From assembly GCA_037893245.1 (NCBI GenBank), contig JBAIAA010000242.1:62001-126000 (forward strand): DNA of 64,000 nt, in the 5' to 3' direction. The notes below the pieces were generated by a model that saw only the letters and a program-made list of their open reading frames with translations, had not been told where the DNA came from and ran no database searches. Below are positions 29,586 through 41,756 of the stretch, one piece after another (within the stretch, counting starts at the first letter, position 1; every line of letters starts with the position of its first letter). The DNA comes from Crossaster papposus (lineage: Eukaryota; Echinodermata; Asteroidea; Velatida; Solasteridae). The position numbers and the translations under genes were made by a program.

Positions 29586-29795
29586 TTCGCGACTGGTCGT
29601 GAATTTTATTTACGACTAGTTTTTCGCGACTAGTACAGAACAATTATTCACGACTAGTCTTAAATTTATTTGCAACTGGTTGTGTATTTATTCGCGACTA
29701 TTCGGGAATTCGTTTTACGACTATTCTTGAAAATAATTCACGTCTAGTCGCGAAACATATTCACGACTAGTCGCGAAAATATTCACGACTAGTCA
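29586..29795. repeat. CGACTAGTCG palindromic motif cluster
   Basis: Ten or so copies of CGACTAGT or close variants, often with TTCACGACTAGTCGCGAA. The same motif sits at both ends of the foldback at 41757-43670, suggesting this is the terminal motif of that repeat family. Confidence 0.75.
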
Positions 29796-29823
29796 ATTTT
29801 TGTCGTAAATATTTTTCCAGTAA

Positions 29824-32800
29824 CTTGAAGGGTTCAACAGTAAGTGTGCATCTCATGGGATTATTTGTAATTATTGGGGAGGGGCGTAATCATCATGCGG
29901 CTTACGTTTTAAAAAAAAATATTAGAACGGTTATCGGTCACATGGGAAGGACATTAAATTGAAGGACGTGGAACGCCGAGTTATGTGAATTTTTGTTCTT
30001 TTTCTGTGAGATTATTAGGTTTTTTAGTTAAAGATAAAGTATTTTTGCAAGAAAATAGCAAGGAGAAACTGGTTTATGCAGTCAAACTTCAAGAAAATAT
30101 CAGTTTATTTGTTTGTGTTTATTTGATCAATCCTAGAGTTAGCTGCAATGAATCAGAACTCATTTTATATGGGAAGGGGAGTGTGTTTATGGGAGTTTTC
30201 ACAAGCCAGAGCTGTTTCTCATCGTTTTCGTAATTTTGTTTGAGCTACTGAAACAGTTTTGATGCGTGTGGTATCATAGGATTTTATGTTTATGGCTGGT
30301 CTGCAGTTTTTGAATTAATTTGATTAATACGTTTTTTTTTGTTATTACACCTCAACTTTGTTGTATTTTAGGGCGTAACTACTTCGTTGTATTTACACAT
30401 TTGTGGAATTAAGCACTTCGTTCGAAAAATCCCCAAAATTGTCATGTATTAGATAGTTTACTTGGGCCTATCCTATGTTAAACCCCTGGTTGAAAGGAAA
30501 TCAACCTATATGTCTTAATAATTGTTTACCTCAGACACGACGGAGTACGAACACTTTTATTCGTGTTGTTTTCATTTAATGTGCATGTACGATGCACGTC
30601 GTTTGTGTTCATAAACACAGCACCAATGCACAATGTGGTCTCTTACACTTTCCGACTAGACTAACGAATACACCCAAACAGCTTGAAGGGTTTAACAGTA
30701 AGTGTGCATCTCGTGGGATTATTTGTGTTTATTGGGAAGGGCCGTAATCATCATGCGGATACGTTTTTTTTTGTAATTATTATCTATTATCGGTCACATG
30801 GGAAGGACATTAAATTGAAGGACGTGTAACGCTTGGTTATGCGGATTTTTTTCCATATTTTCTGTGAGACTAGTATTAGGTTTTTTAAGGTGAAGTGTTG
30901 TGTTTATTGGAAAGGAGCGTAATCATACATGCGGCTCATTTTTTTTTTTTTTTTTTTTTTTAATTATAAGAACGATTTTCGTTCACATGGGAAGGACATT
31001 AAATCGAAGGACGTGTAACGCTGGGTTATGTGGATTTTTTTCTTTTTCTGTGAGATTATTAGTTTTTTTAGTTAAAGATGAAGTGTTTTTACAAGAAAAT
31101 AGCAAGAAGAAACTGGTTTATGCAGGCAAACTTCAAGAAAATATCAGTTTATTTGTTTGTGTTTACTTGATCAATCACAGAGTTAGCTGCAATGAATCAG
31201 AACTCATTTTATATGGAAAGGGGGGTGTGTTTATGGGAGTTTTCACAAGCCAGAGCTGTTTCTCATCGTTTTTGTAATTTCTTTTGAGATACTGAAACAG
31301 TTTTGCTGCGTGAGGTATCATAGGATTTTATGTTTATGGCTGGTCTGCAGTTTTTGAATTAATTTGATTAATACGTTGTTTTTGTTATTACACCTCAACT
31401 TTGTTGTATTTTAGGGCGTAACTACTTCGCTGTATTCACACATTTGTGGAATTAAGCATTTTGTTCGAAAATTGATTTAGTTCAAATTACAAAAGGGGCA
31501 CTAAGTCCTGAAATCCCCCAAATTGTCATGTATTAGATAGTTTACTTGGGCCTATCCTATGTTAAACCTCTGGTTGAAAGGAAATCAACATAATGTCTGA
31601 ATAATTGTTTACCTCAGACACGACGGAGTACGCACACTTTTATTCGTGTCGTTTTCATTTAATGTGCATGTACGATGCACGTCGTTTGTGTTCATAAACA
31701 CAGCACCAATGCACAATGTGGTCTCTTACACTTTCCGACTAGACTAACGAATACACCCAAACTGCTTGAAGGGTTCAACAGTAAGTGTGCATCTCGTGGG
31801 ATTATTTGTGTTTATTGGGAAGGGGCGTAATCATCATGCGGCTTACGTTTTTTTTTATTATTATCTATTATCGGTCACATGGGAAGGACATTAAATTGAA
31901 GGACGTGTAACGCTTGGTTATGCGGATTTTTTTCATATTTTCTGTGAGACTAGTATTAGGTTTTTTAAGGTGAAGTGTTGTGTTTATTGGGAAGGAGCGT
32001 AATCATACATGCGGCTCATTTTTTATGTTTTTATTTTTTTTTATTATCAGAACGATTTTTTTTCACATGGGAAGGACATTAAATTAAAGGACGTGTAACG
32101 CTGGGTTATGTGGATTTCTTTCTTTTTCTGTGAGATTATTAGGTTTTTTAGTCAAAGATGAAGTGTTTTTACAAGAAAATAGCAAGAAGAAACTGGTTTA
32201 TGCAGGCAAACTTCAAAAAAATTTCAGTTTATTTGTTTGTGTTTGTTTGATCAATCTCAGAGTTAGCTGCAATGAATCAGAACTCATTTTATATGGGAAG
32301 GGGAGTGTGTTTATGGGAGTTTTCACAAGCCAGAGCTGTTTCTCATCGTTTTCGTAATTTTGTTTGAGCTACTGAAACAGTTTTGCTGCGTGAGGTATCA
32401 TAGGATTTTATGTTTATGGCTGGTCTGCAGTTTTTGAATTAATTTGATTAATACGTTGTTTTTGTGTTATTACACCTCAACTTTGTTGTATTTTAGGGCG
32501 TAACTACTTCGTTGTATTTACACATTTGTGGAATTAAGCACTTCGTTTGAAAATGGATTTAGTGCAAATTACAAAAGGGGCACTAAGTCCTGAAATCCCC
32601 AAAATTGTCATGTATTAGATAGTTTACTTGGGCCTATCCTATGTTAAACCCCTGGTTGAAAGGAAATCAACCTATATGTCTTAATAATTGTTTACCTCGG
32701 ACACGACGGAGTACGCACACTTTTATTCGTGTTGTTTTCATTTAATGTGCATGTACGATGCACGTCGTTTGTGTTCATAAACACAGCACCAATGCACAAT

Positions 32801-33935
32801 GTGGTCTCTTACACTTTCCGACTAGACTAACGAATACACCCAAACTGCTTGAATGGTTCAACAGTAAGTGTGCATCTCGTGGAATTATTTGTGTTTATTG
32901 GGAAGGGGCGTAATTATCATGCGGCTTACGTTTTTATTCGTGTTGTTTTCATTTAATGTGTATGTACGATGCACGTCGTTTGTGTTCATAAACACAGCAC
33001 CAATGCACAATGTGGTCTCTTACACTTTCCGACTAGACTAACGAATACACCCAAACTGCTTGAAGGGTTCAACAGTAAGTGTGCATCTCGTGGGATTATT
33101 TGTGTTTATTGGGAAGGGGCGTAATCATCATGCGGCTTACGTTTTTTTTAATTATTATCTATTATCGGTCACATGGGAAGGACATTCAATTGAAGGACGT
33201 GTAACGCTTGGTTATGCGGATTTTTTTCATATTTTCTGTGAGACTAGTATTAGGTTTTTTAAGGTGAAGTGTTGTGTTTATTGGGAAGGAGCGTAATCAT
33301 ACATGCGGCTCATTTTTTTTTTTTTTTTTTTTTTTATTATCAGAACGATTTTTGTTCAGATGGGAAGGACATTAAATTAAAGGACGTGTAACGCTGGGTT
33401 ACGTGGATTGTTTTCTTTTTCTGTGAGATTATTAGTTTTTTTAGTTAAAGATGAAGTGTTTTTACAAGAAAATAGCAAGAAGAAACTGGTTTATGCAGGC
33501 AAACTTCAAAAAAATATCAGTTTATTTGTTTGTGTTTGTTTGATCAATCTCAGAGTTAGCTGCAATGAATCAGAACTCATTTTATATGGAAAGGGGGGTG
33601 TGTTTATGGGAGTTTTCACAAGCCAGAGCTGTTTCTCATCGTTTTTGTAATTTCTTTTGAGATACTGAAACAGTTTTGCTGCGTGAGGTATCATAGGATT
33701 TTATGTTTATGGCTGGTCTGCAGTTTTTGAATTAATTTGATTAATACGGTTTTTTTGTTATTACACCTCAACTTTGTTGTATTTTAGGGCGTAACTACTT
33801 CGCTGTATTCACACATTTGTGGAATTAAGCATTTTGTTCGAAAATTGATTTAGTGCAAATTACAAAAGGGGCACTAAGTCCTGAAATCCCCCAAATTGTC
33901 ATGTATTAGATAGTTTACTTTGGCCTATCCTATGT
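29824..33935 (+). repeat. Tandem array, unit about 1.08 kb
   Basis: Units begin at TTGAAGGGTT(C/T)AACAG near 29824, 30682, 31764, 32847 and 33059. Two full units are 1082-1083 bp, one is a 212-bp short unit, and the first and last are partial. Each full unit contains two GGGAAGG...CGTAATCAT blocks, an open frame of about 75 codons and the end string GTCTCTTACACTTTCC. The frame's near-identity at the DNA level gives no evidence that it is a protein gene. Confidence 0.9.
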
Positions 33936-33942
33936 TACCTTA

Positions 33943-34222
33943 CATACGTACTGTGGACATTCCTTTGTCTTCGTGTAGTTTAACAACGTTGACTAAATAC
34001 TCATTTTTCTCGCTTCCCCAAAACAAATTTACCCTCAAATTTGGATTATGGGCCTCTCAGCTGTTCCTTCTATCTTTTCTATATATAACCCTAAGCCGTT
34101 TTTCCTCTAGCGCTGTTTTTCGGAAACTGAAAAACAGATTGTGGACCTGGGCAAGTCCACAAACCGTAACCTCTTCCCGCATCGTGTGGACCTATATTTT
34201 TTGTAGGTCCACAGTGCGTATG
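33943..34222. repeat. Short inverted-repeat element, 280 bp
   Basis: CATACGTACTGTGGAC at the left and GTCCACAGTGCGTATG at the right are inverse with one mismatch. TGTGGAC and GTCCACA recur inside. Non-coding. Confidence 0.7.
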
Positions 34223-35142
34223 CAAGACTAACTCACACAAAACGCCCAGGGTGGTTGTGTAGATGCTTATAAGTTATATCCTACTTGTTTATTCCGATTA
34301 TCATAATATCGCCCAATTGGGAGCTTCCAGGACATATTGTTCCTTATAGGCCTAAGCTGCATTTGTATATTCTGTTGTTGCCTTTGTGATAGGTTTATTC
34401 CAAAACATGTTTTACACAAATTCACCAACTCTCGCATTCAATTTTGTCCTTAAAAAAAATCACACGCTTTTACCAAACCAAAACAATTAGTCATTTACCA
34501 TTCGTTTGCAAAGTTTGGTAAATCTATTTAAACATTGGATCGAGAATATTCGTCATTACAGAGATTAAATTCGTCTGAGCTGTTTGCTCAGACAAATTTA
34601 ATCTGCAATGACGAATATTTTCGACCTGGTGTTTAATTAAAAAGGTGGCCAAACGTTGAAATTGAATAATAAGTTACTAAATTGTTTTGGTAAAAGCCTG
34701 TAAAATGTTTCCTCGGACTAAATTTAATGCGACAGTTGGTGAATGTGTATAATAATTGTTTAGTAGCCGGGAAAACCTATATATACTCATGCTTGTGTCG
34801 TGTTGATATAACTTAATGAGTAAAAATTTGTTTTTTTACTGAAAGTATCAAGGTAAAAGCAACTAGCATCGAGTTTTAAGTAAACTGTAATAATTAAATT
34901 AGTTATATAAACTCATCCCAAAAAGTATCGAGAAACCTAAGAATGATCCAATAGTTAACGGCCCGAAAGGGTATGGATTAATCGAAACAAATGACCCACT
35001 GCACAATTTTGTTCTGCGTATTTTGACACCTCGATTGTTGAGATACGATGTTGCGGAGCGTCGTTATTGTCATTTCAATGGTCGTGTATCAAAAGTGACC
35101 ATCCCTATAGAATCAGGTTTGTATTGATCATGTTGATGTTAA

Positions 35143-35858
35143 AGATGGACTACAACGGAATAATGATAAAGGCTGTGTTGTTGTTTTTTGTTCGAGAAAT
35201 GTATAATGATTACTAATATATCATTAGTATTCAATAAATCTTGTTCCTTCATGCAAAAAAAAAAAAAAATTGATCGGCGTTCTACGACCCAGATAAACTC
35301 AGTTTCAGCAAAAGCCCTTAACTCATGAATAATTCATATTTTGTGTGTGACGTACTACCCATGAAAACGCATACATATGGTGGCCCTGAAGGGACTCCGC
35401 AGATCGCGAATATTGACGTCAAATTTGACGTCAATATTCGCGACTTTTGGGGGAAAGTCGTGAATATCGACGTCAAATTTGACGTCAATATTCGCGACTT
35501 TTTTGGAAAGTCGTGAATATTGACGTCAAATTTGACGTCGATATTCGCGATCTGCGGAGTCCCTTCAGGGCCACCATGTATGCGTTTTCATGGGTAGTAC
35601 GTCATCACTTTTCGCTGGTTTACAAGTCCGCTGGTACTATATCGTGGATTTCATTGTGGTTTTCAGTGGATCTTTGCCGGGAACCAGTACAGGGCGGGAA
35701 ATTTCAAAATCGAAGAATCGAGGTCTAATTTTGTCGGTCAAATTGCAACAAAATTATTTAGAGAAAAACATGACCGTAACAATAAAGTGTTACCTGAACA
35801 CAACATAAACAAGGTCCGATAATAAATTTAATGTGTGAGTTTTCGTTGTAGTCCATCT
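35143..35858. mobile_element. TTAA-flanked (piggyBac-like) non-autonomous element, 716 bp
   Basis: The termini AGATGGACTACAACG and CGTTGTAGTCCATCT are exact inverses flanked by TTAA on both sides (35139-35142 and 35859-35862). Copy A has a single TTAA at the matching place (GATGTTAAATAATC). TTAA duplication is the hallmark of piggyBac-type transposition. No transposase is encoded. Confidence 0.88.
35346..35610. repeat. Nested palindrome inside the TTAA element
   Basis: TGACGTACTACCCATGAAAA at the left pairs with its complement ending near 35608. The arms continue through GGTGGCCCTGAAGGGACTCC and GATCGCGAATATTGACGTC. The core repeats CGTCAAATTTGACG three times. Confidence 0.85.
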
Positions 35859-37370
35859 TTAAATGATCCAGCCAATAAGATAATCTCTACATATGCCGAA
35901 TTTTCTTTTGAAAATGTGTGATGTAGCCTGCACGTATCATACTGTAGGTAAATATCCAAAGCATGTTAGAGTAAATTATTTATTTGAAACAAGTAGGTGT
36001 TTTGTGGTTTTTTTAAAGGTAAATACATTAGTTTGTTTGTACCTTGTTAATGATGCAAATAACTGTTGTGTGTTTATGTTCAGGAAAGGACAATATTTAA
36101 CAACGTTTAACACATAGCACCGTGTATTTCCAACATGACAATAAAGTAATGTTCACACTTTAAATTATTAATAATTATTGCTTGTGAAAACAACTTTAAA
36201 TCGAGACATTTTATACATGTTTACAGTTTACATGTACTTGCCTCACACAACAAATGCATAGATAATTAAACTGTATTACCCCGGTGAACATAGTTCAGCC
36301 AGAATGGTGCTTTTAACAAAATGGGATCTACACGTACGGAATAGGCATCAAGCCCAAAACAGTTGTAAGTATTTGTATACACATGTGTGCGTGGAGGAAG
36401 TTGGACCCAGGCGTTTTGATAATGCATCTACTACCGGTATACAAGATGTCGCCTAGGGCATTTTCTCTTCCTACTAATCTGGGCGTGATATCAAGTCATC
36501 CAGTACCCGCCATAATTGTTGACGCCTGTTTAGACGTCAGCCGTAGAACGACACACAGAGCCGGGACAATTTTACGTAATACAACATATACAAATATTTG
36601 CAAGACCACCTGAAAAGAACCCTTTCCAGTATTTCAAAGTAGACTTAAGCCGTGTTCGCACTGAATAAACATTTTGGGTAATTTGACCATGACGCCGGGT
36701 AACATTCCGATGGGTTGATCTTCCCACTGTCCGCACTTGGATTTAATTGACGCGGGTAGAATTGCCGAGACGATGGGTAAACTAACCGAGCTGGCTCCAA
36801 AACAATAAAGAGGGCGCCCTGCGTGACCTATGACCGCGACTTGACGACCGGATCGTCTGTTCCCGACGCTAGCTCTCAACATTATTTTGTTACATAATGG
36901 ATGATGGAAGATTTAACCGAGACGTCGCGTCCGCACTGGATTTTCTGGCTCGGCTAAATCTTCCTGGCCAATCTTCCTGGGCACCTTTGGCTCGGTTAAA
37001 CTACCCACGCGGCGTGGGTAAGTTACCTGTGAGGAAAGTTACCCAGGCTGTCCGCACTGGACTTATGGGCAAGTTACTCATTGGCTCGGTTAGTTTGCCC
37101 AAATTAGAAGTAGAATAAGAAACAATGGCTCTATGAATGTAATGGAGACAATGGAACTAGGGTGTTGGTGGCCTTCATGTAATCACTGGAGCATGATACC
37201 ACGATATAGCATATATACACGTCCTTCAATTGAATAATCAAACCGCTCTGGCTGACGGATTTACGCGTCATCCGTGAATAGTACACGATTGTTTGCGGCC
37301 TTACTCATAACTTGTTTATCAGTGATCCGTTTAGAAGTTGGGATTTGTTTTGCTTATTCACGGTATATGA

Positions 37371-39072
37371 TCTGACGCAAATTGATTAAATATTTTAAAC
37401 ATGTTCAGGAAAGGACACACATTTTAACAAAACAATGATAATCACGGTCCCGTGTTCATGTACTTAAACAGAGAACAGCAACCCTCTACAAACTGACTGT
37501 ATGTTTCACAAAGCTCTGATACATGTGTAAATTTCACTTCTGAAATCTGTCAAATTTTTCAAAAAAGCATGACTTTGATATGTAACTTTCAATTCAAATA
37601 ATCTTAAACACCGCGTCCAAAACCGGTATATGTTCTGTGATTGTATGGCTCTGAACTCTGAAACACAACATCGTGAATTTAATTCTGGAACACAACATTC
37701 ACAATTATCACTTCATCCAACTTTCATGTATAAAACTACTTAAATTGCTGCACACATTTCTGTGAAAACAGTGTATAACATAATGTTGTTGAACTTGTTG
37801 GGAAAAAACACGACCTTTCCTGAACACTTTAATACACAGAAACTAGATTAAAACAGTAATATCTTTGCAAGTCTGGGTATTTATCCATGATTTTTTTTTT
37901 ATTTCTCATCAATCGTAGTTTCTAAAAAATGTGAATGAGACTCACAATCTTGTGATTTAGCACTCCATCCAGCTTATATTTTGATAATCGTATGCGTAGA
38001 ACTGTAATATTTTTGTGTGTGAGGTCTTTGTGAGCCAAAAAATCAGCAAATTCCAACAAAGTCGCCAATTCCAACAAAGTCTTCTTATGAAATAAAACAT
38101 CGATTACATATTTTTTTTTATTTTGCAACATTTCCCGTGAGACTGCCCTGGGTTAGGATTCATTGAGTGTACGCTTATAATGAGACTTGCGTGGAAAGTA
38201 CACGATTTACAAGTTAAAATTACTTTAATATTACGGCAAGTATAAGTTATCTCTAATATTTGGTAGATTGTAAATGATTTGATTAGATGATTTGATTTGA
38301 TTTAATGGCAACAACTTAAAATAGTAAAAAGATAAAATACGTAAACGAATTAAGGCAACAGTACGTTGCCTTAGTGTTTAACTGACATGGGGTAAAACTA
38401 CATTGGGAGCAAAACCACTCGTACGTCGACACGTATTTAGTATTGCGCGGTGACCCCCAATCTAACCTGCTGAATCACTGCGATAAACATTGAGCGACGT
38501 CATCAATCCTGATGGCTATTGTCCTAGAGATAATTGCATTATCTAATTACATACAGCATGACCCGGTCTACCTACATACTAAATTGGAACTCAATCTCTG
38601 GATATAATCCCTTAAAGTATGCATCTTTAGGATGATGTCACATGACACACGATGACGTCATCATGACCTCACCCCTCGGGAAAACACTTTGCAAGTTAGG
38701 GACTATATGTCTTTGTAAGACAACGATGGAAGTCCAAAGTGGCTGGGTGAAAAATGATGTTTACAGGGTTTATGGAATTTGGGATAGAACAAAAAAAAGG
38801 GAAATAAGCTAGAAAGAAAAATCAGAACAAAAACAAAGGCAACTTAACTCCTATAATCTTATGTAGTGATTGAGTTGCGCCCGAAAACATAATAATGGTC
38901 CAACCAACCAATAAATAGTCCAACAGAAAATGGGAGGTATTGAGTCCCCGATTCTTATAGGGCTTAGCCTGGCTATTACTATACTAGAGATTCAGGGAAT
39001 TGCTGCAGGTGGTACATACATACATAGTTTACATACATACATACATAGAGAAAGGAACAGATGAGATCTTAC
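37371..39072. other. Intergenic DNA, nothing recognised
   Basis: AT-rich sequence with no supported exon, RNA gene or terminal repeat. Confidence 0.45.
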
Positions 39073-39139
39073 CGGCCACTGATGATAGCATCATAACCAA
39101 AGCTGCTGCTCCCTCCATTCTCCAATATGCAGGTTAATT
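39073..39139 (-). CDS. Possible 67-bp internal exon
   Basis: An acceptor-like TCCTTGACAG is followed by 67 bases ending at a good donor (GGCCG|GTAAGATC). The translation LTCILENGGSSSFGYDAIISG is open and protein-like. The family is not recognised and no partner exon was found. Confidence 0.35.
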
Positions 39140-39159
39140 CTGTCAAGGAGAATGGACGA

Positions 39160-39510
39160 TCGGGAACTGTAGATTCGTGCAAATAATGGACGAGGCGAAG
39201 CCGAATCTACAGTTCTGAGTCTATTCTCAGACTTAATCTATTTTTCGTTAACAACAAAGGTTTGTTCAAATAAGATTCCTGGCTTGCCGCAATCCCCACG
39301 TTTGTAAATAAGTGTGGATTCGTAAAGTTACCCATGCGTACATGTATTATTTAGTCGATGTGCATGTACAACGAATGAAAGGCATCTCCTCGAGGTGGTA
39401 CCTTGCTCACAACAAAAACTGTCGATTCGTGACGAATCTACAGTTAGCTGTAGATTCGTTACAAATCTACAGTTTGCTGTAGATTCGTGAACAAAATCTA
39501 CTCTTTCAAC
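39160..39510. repeat. CTGTAGATTCG inverted repeats
   Basis: ACTGTAGATTCGTG and CGAATCTACAGT recur in both orientations at about 39164-39216 and 39418-39510, forming several small hairpins. Confidence 0.7.
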
Positions 39511-41493
39511 AATAGTATGACGTCACAGAAATAGATTAAGAGCACGTATCGTCTAGGTTTTAGGCTATGTGACACACAGTCCGTTAAATTAATAAGCGAT
39601 CCAAACACTGCAGAGCAGTAAAAACCTCCAGAAGGGAGCCTACTCGTATCGTAGCTCAAATCCGTACAAAGAAATGATCGGCAACCTATTAAGTTTGATC
39701 GTATAATATCACCGAATACACATACCACCATGCGGATGGCATCAGCATCCAATCAGGAACGAGCCAGACATAATGAGACGAGGTCTGACGAGGCTGTTTC
39801 TGGTGCTGGGAGAACACCATGGTAACATGGCTGTCGCGTGGATTGCGTGCTTCACATTTGTAGTGTTTATATAATTCTCAGGAGGCCTTGAAAAGGCCTT
39901 GAAAAGGCCTTCTTCACATTTGTAGTGTTTATATAATTCTCAGGAAGCTTTGAAAAGGCCTTCTGAAATATCAAAACGCAAAATTATTATGTCACAGGGG
40001 CCCTTCTATTTTGCTTATGTGGACTGATTTTTGTTCTTTCTAAATGTGGCATTAGGACGATTTACACAGTTTATTCGGTGTCTTACATGTCGCTTTGTAA
40101 AATTAACTTTTCTAATATAATCCATTTTAAAATTGCTTCTAACTGAACTGAAGTAGCAAGCTAAGAATGACAACGCACATTTACCTCCAATACACAAATA
40201 CAAACGCAACCCCATACTTTCGCTATTCAGAGACTACAATTTTGATATGTATAAATAGGAAATGTTGATACCAAGTTTTAGAAAGATGGTTATGTGGATG
40301 TTTATATCCAATACCTTTAGATGCTTTTTATTTCGCTTACAGGACATAGTGTCCCTTTAACTGTGGTAATTGCTTGGGATAAACGGACAAATCCCATTAA
40401 AAAAGAGCCTTGTGTCTGTAAATAATTTTGTCGACTTTTGTATGAACACAAAAAATGACACACGTTCAGCCTAGGTCTCTATGTATATCTACTCACAATA
40501 CTTTACCATCTTCCGTTAATAGTATATTTAGCCAAAATCGTGAAAGTCGTTATCATTCACTCGCCAAGCTTCGAATTTCCTTATTCCACTTAGCTCTGGA
40601 ATTTGTTCTCTGTACTCAACTTCAAGGTTCTGCCTAGTCTTTGCCAAATACGACAGTAGTCGAAAATGTGCACGTCGCGTCTAATAATCTTGTTCACGCA
40701 TGCAGTGCGCCTTTAAACGACACGATTATAGACTAAGCTCTCATACTAATACAGTCATCTTTGCAAACCTGCGCCAGCGGTTTAACTATTTCTCAGTATT
40801 TTTCCGCAGGCTTTCTCAGGGAGGCAATCAGCGATCGCAGAACGGCGGTTGTTATATACGCTCAACACATACTGCGCCCCCTTTGTAAGTATTATTGAAA
40901 TTAAAAATCGCAACAGTAATGTTTGCCTGCAACCAGCCTATTGCAAAATGGCAACAGTTCTAGTTGGCACCACGAATGCACAATTCCGGAGCTGAAGAGC
41001 TTCGATTTCTTTTGCTGAATTCGAAAGTGTCTCTGGCAAATATCAATAAAAATAGGGAAAATACTTCAATATTTAAAACTTGCGCAGTTAAAATGTTTGA
41101 AGGTTGCCTTCATGGAGACACTAATGAGTTTATGTACTTGTTGTTGTAAGACAAGAGTTGTTTAATCACCGTGACTATACAGGGTGTCCAAAAACATTAC
41201 AACGCACCTTTAGGTGATCGTTACTTCATCAATAAGTGTCGGAATAGAATAATTCAAACGACAAAATAAAGTCAAATTAGTTGGCTATAATTTAAAGAAA
41301 ACCGCGCTTGATTCGGCTCAGTACTTACGGAGAAATGAGCGATTACGTAACAGTAGTCAAAGAACACTTACATCCAAGTTTGTGTATGTATTTCACAGAT
41401 TTCTAAACATTAAACATGATTTCTAACCTAATCAAGTTTCTAACGTTATCAAGTCTATCAAGTCTAACTAATTTCTAAGTTGGAAAAATTAAG
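39511..41493. other. Mostly unrecognised intergenic DNA
   Basis: An 82-bp tandem duplication (TTTGTAGTGTTTATATAATTC) is at about 39853-39965. A transposon-end-like ACAGGGTGTCCAAAA is at about 41180, but I found no matching right end. No exon was supported. Confidence 0.4.
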
Positions 41494-41750
41494 TAAATTT
41501 ACAGCACGCTCATTAATACGCTGTCTCTCCCTCGTGTAATGTTACGTGTAATTAAAGCTTTAATTGCTTTAATTGTTTCTAATTGCAGCTTATTAAAAAG
41601 CAATTAAACCTTTTTATCGTAGGCCCCAGACAGGCAGGCACATTGAGCCTAAACCAAATTAATGTAGGAGATAACATACAAAGAATAGTCAGCCACACGT
41701 ACAATTACACGAGGCGGAGACAGCATATGAATGAGCGTGCTGTATATTTA
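41494..41750. mobile_element. Foldback/MITE element, 257 bp
   Basis: The left arm (TAAATTTACAGCACGCTCAT, then CTCGTGTAATGTTAC) pairs over about 52 bases with the right arm (GTACAATTACACGAGG, then ATGAGCGTGCTGTATATTTA). No coding content. Confidence 0.8.
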
Positions 41751-41756
41751 CACATA

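Larger units (their letters stand above)
34240..37370. repeat. Dispersed sequence copy B
   Basis: Second copy of the sequence at 8258-10080 plus 26595-27925. It lacks both the Polinton and the ACCAAT foldback, showing empty sites at 34861-34865 and 34491-34497. It carries its own insertion (35143-35858) and a region absent from copy A (about 36433-37140) with CCGTGTTCGCACTG and GTCCGCACTGGA repeats. Confidence 0.8.

Noticed and set aside
36383-37118. Host exons in frames with Pro- and Arg-rich translations
   Set aside because: No splice boundaries or family resemblance; the region holds GTCCGCACTGG repeats.
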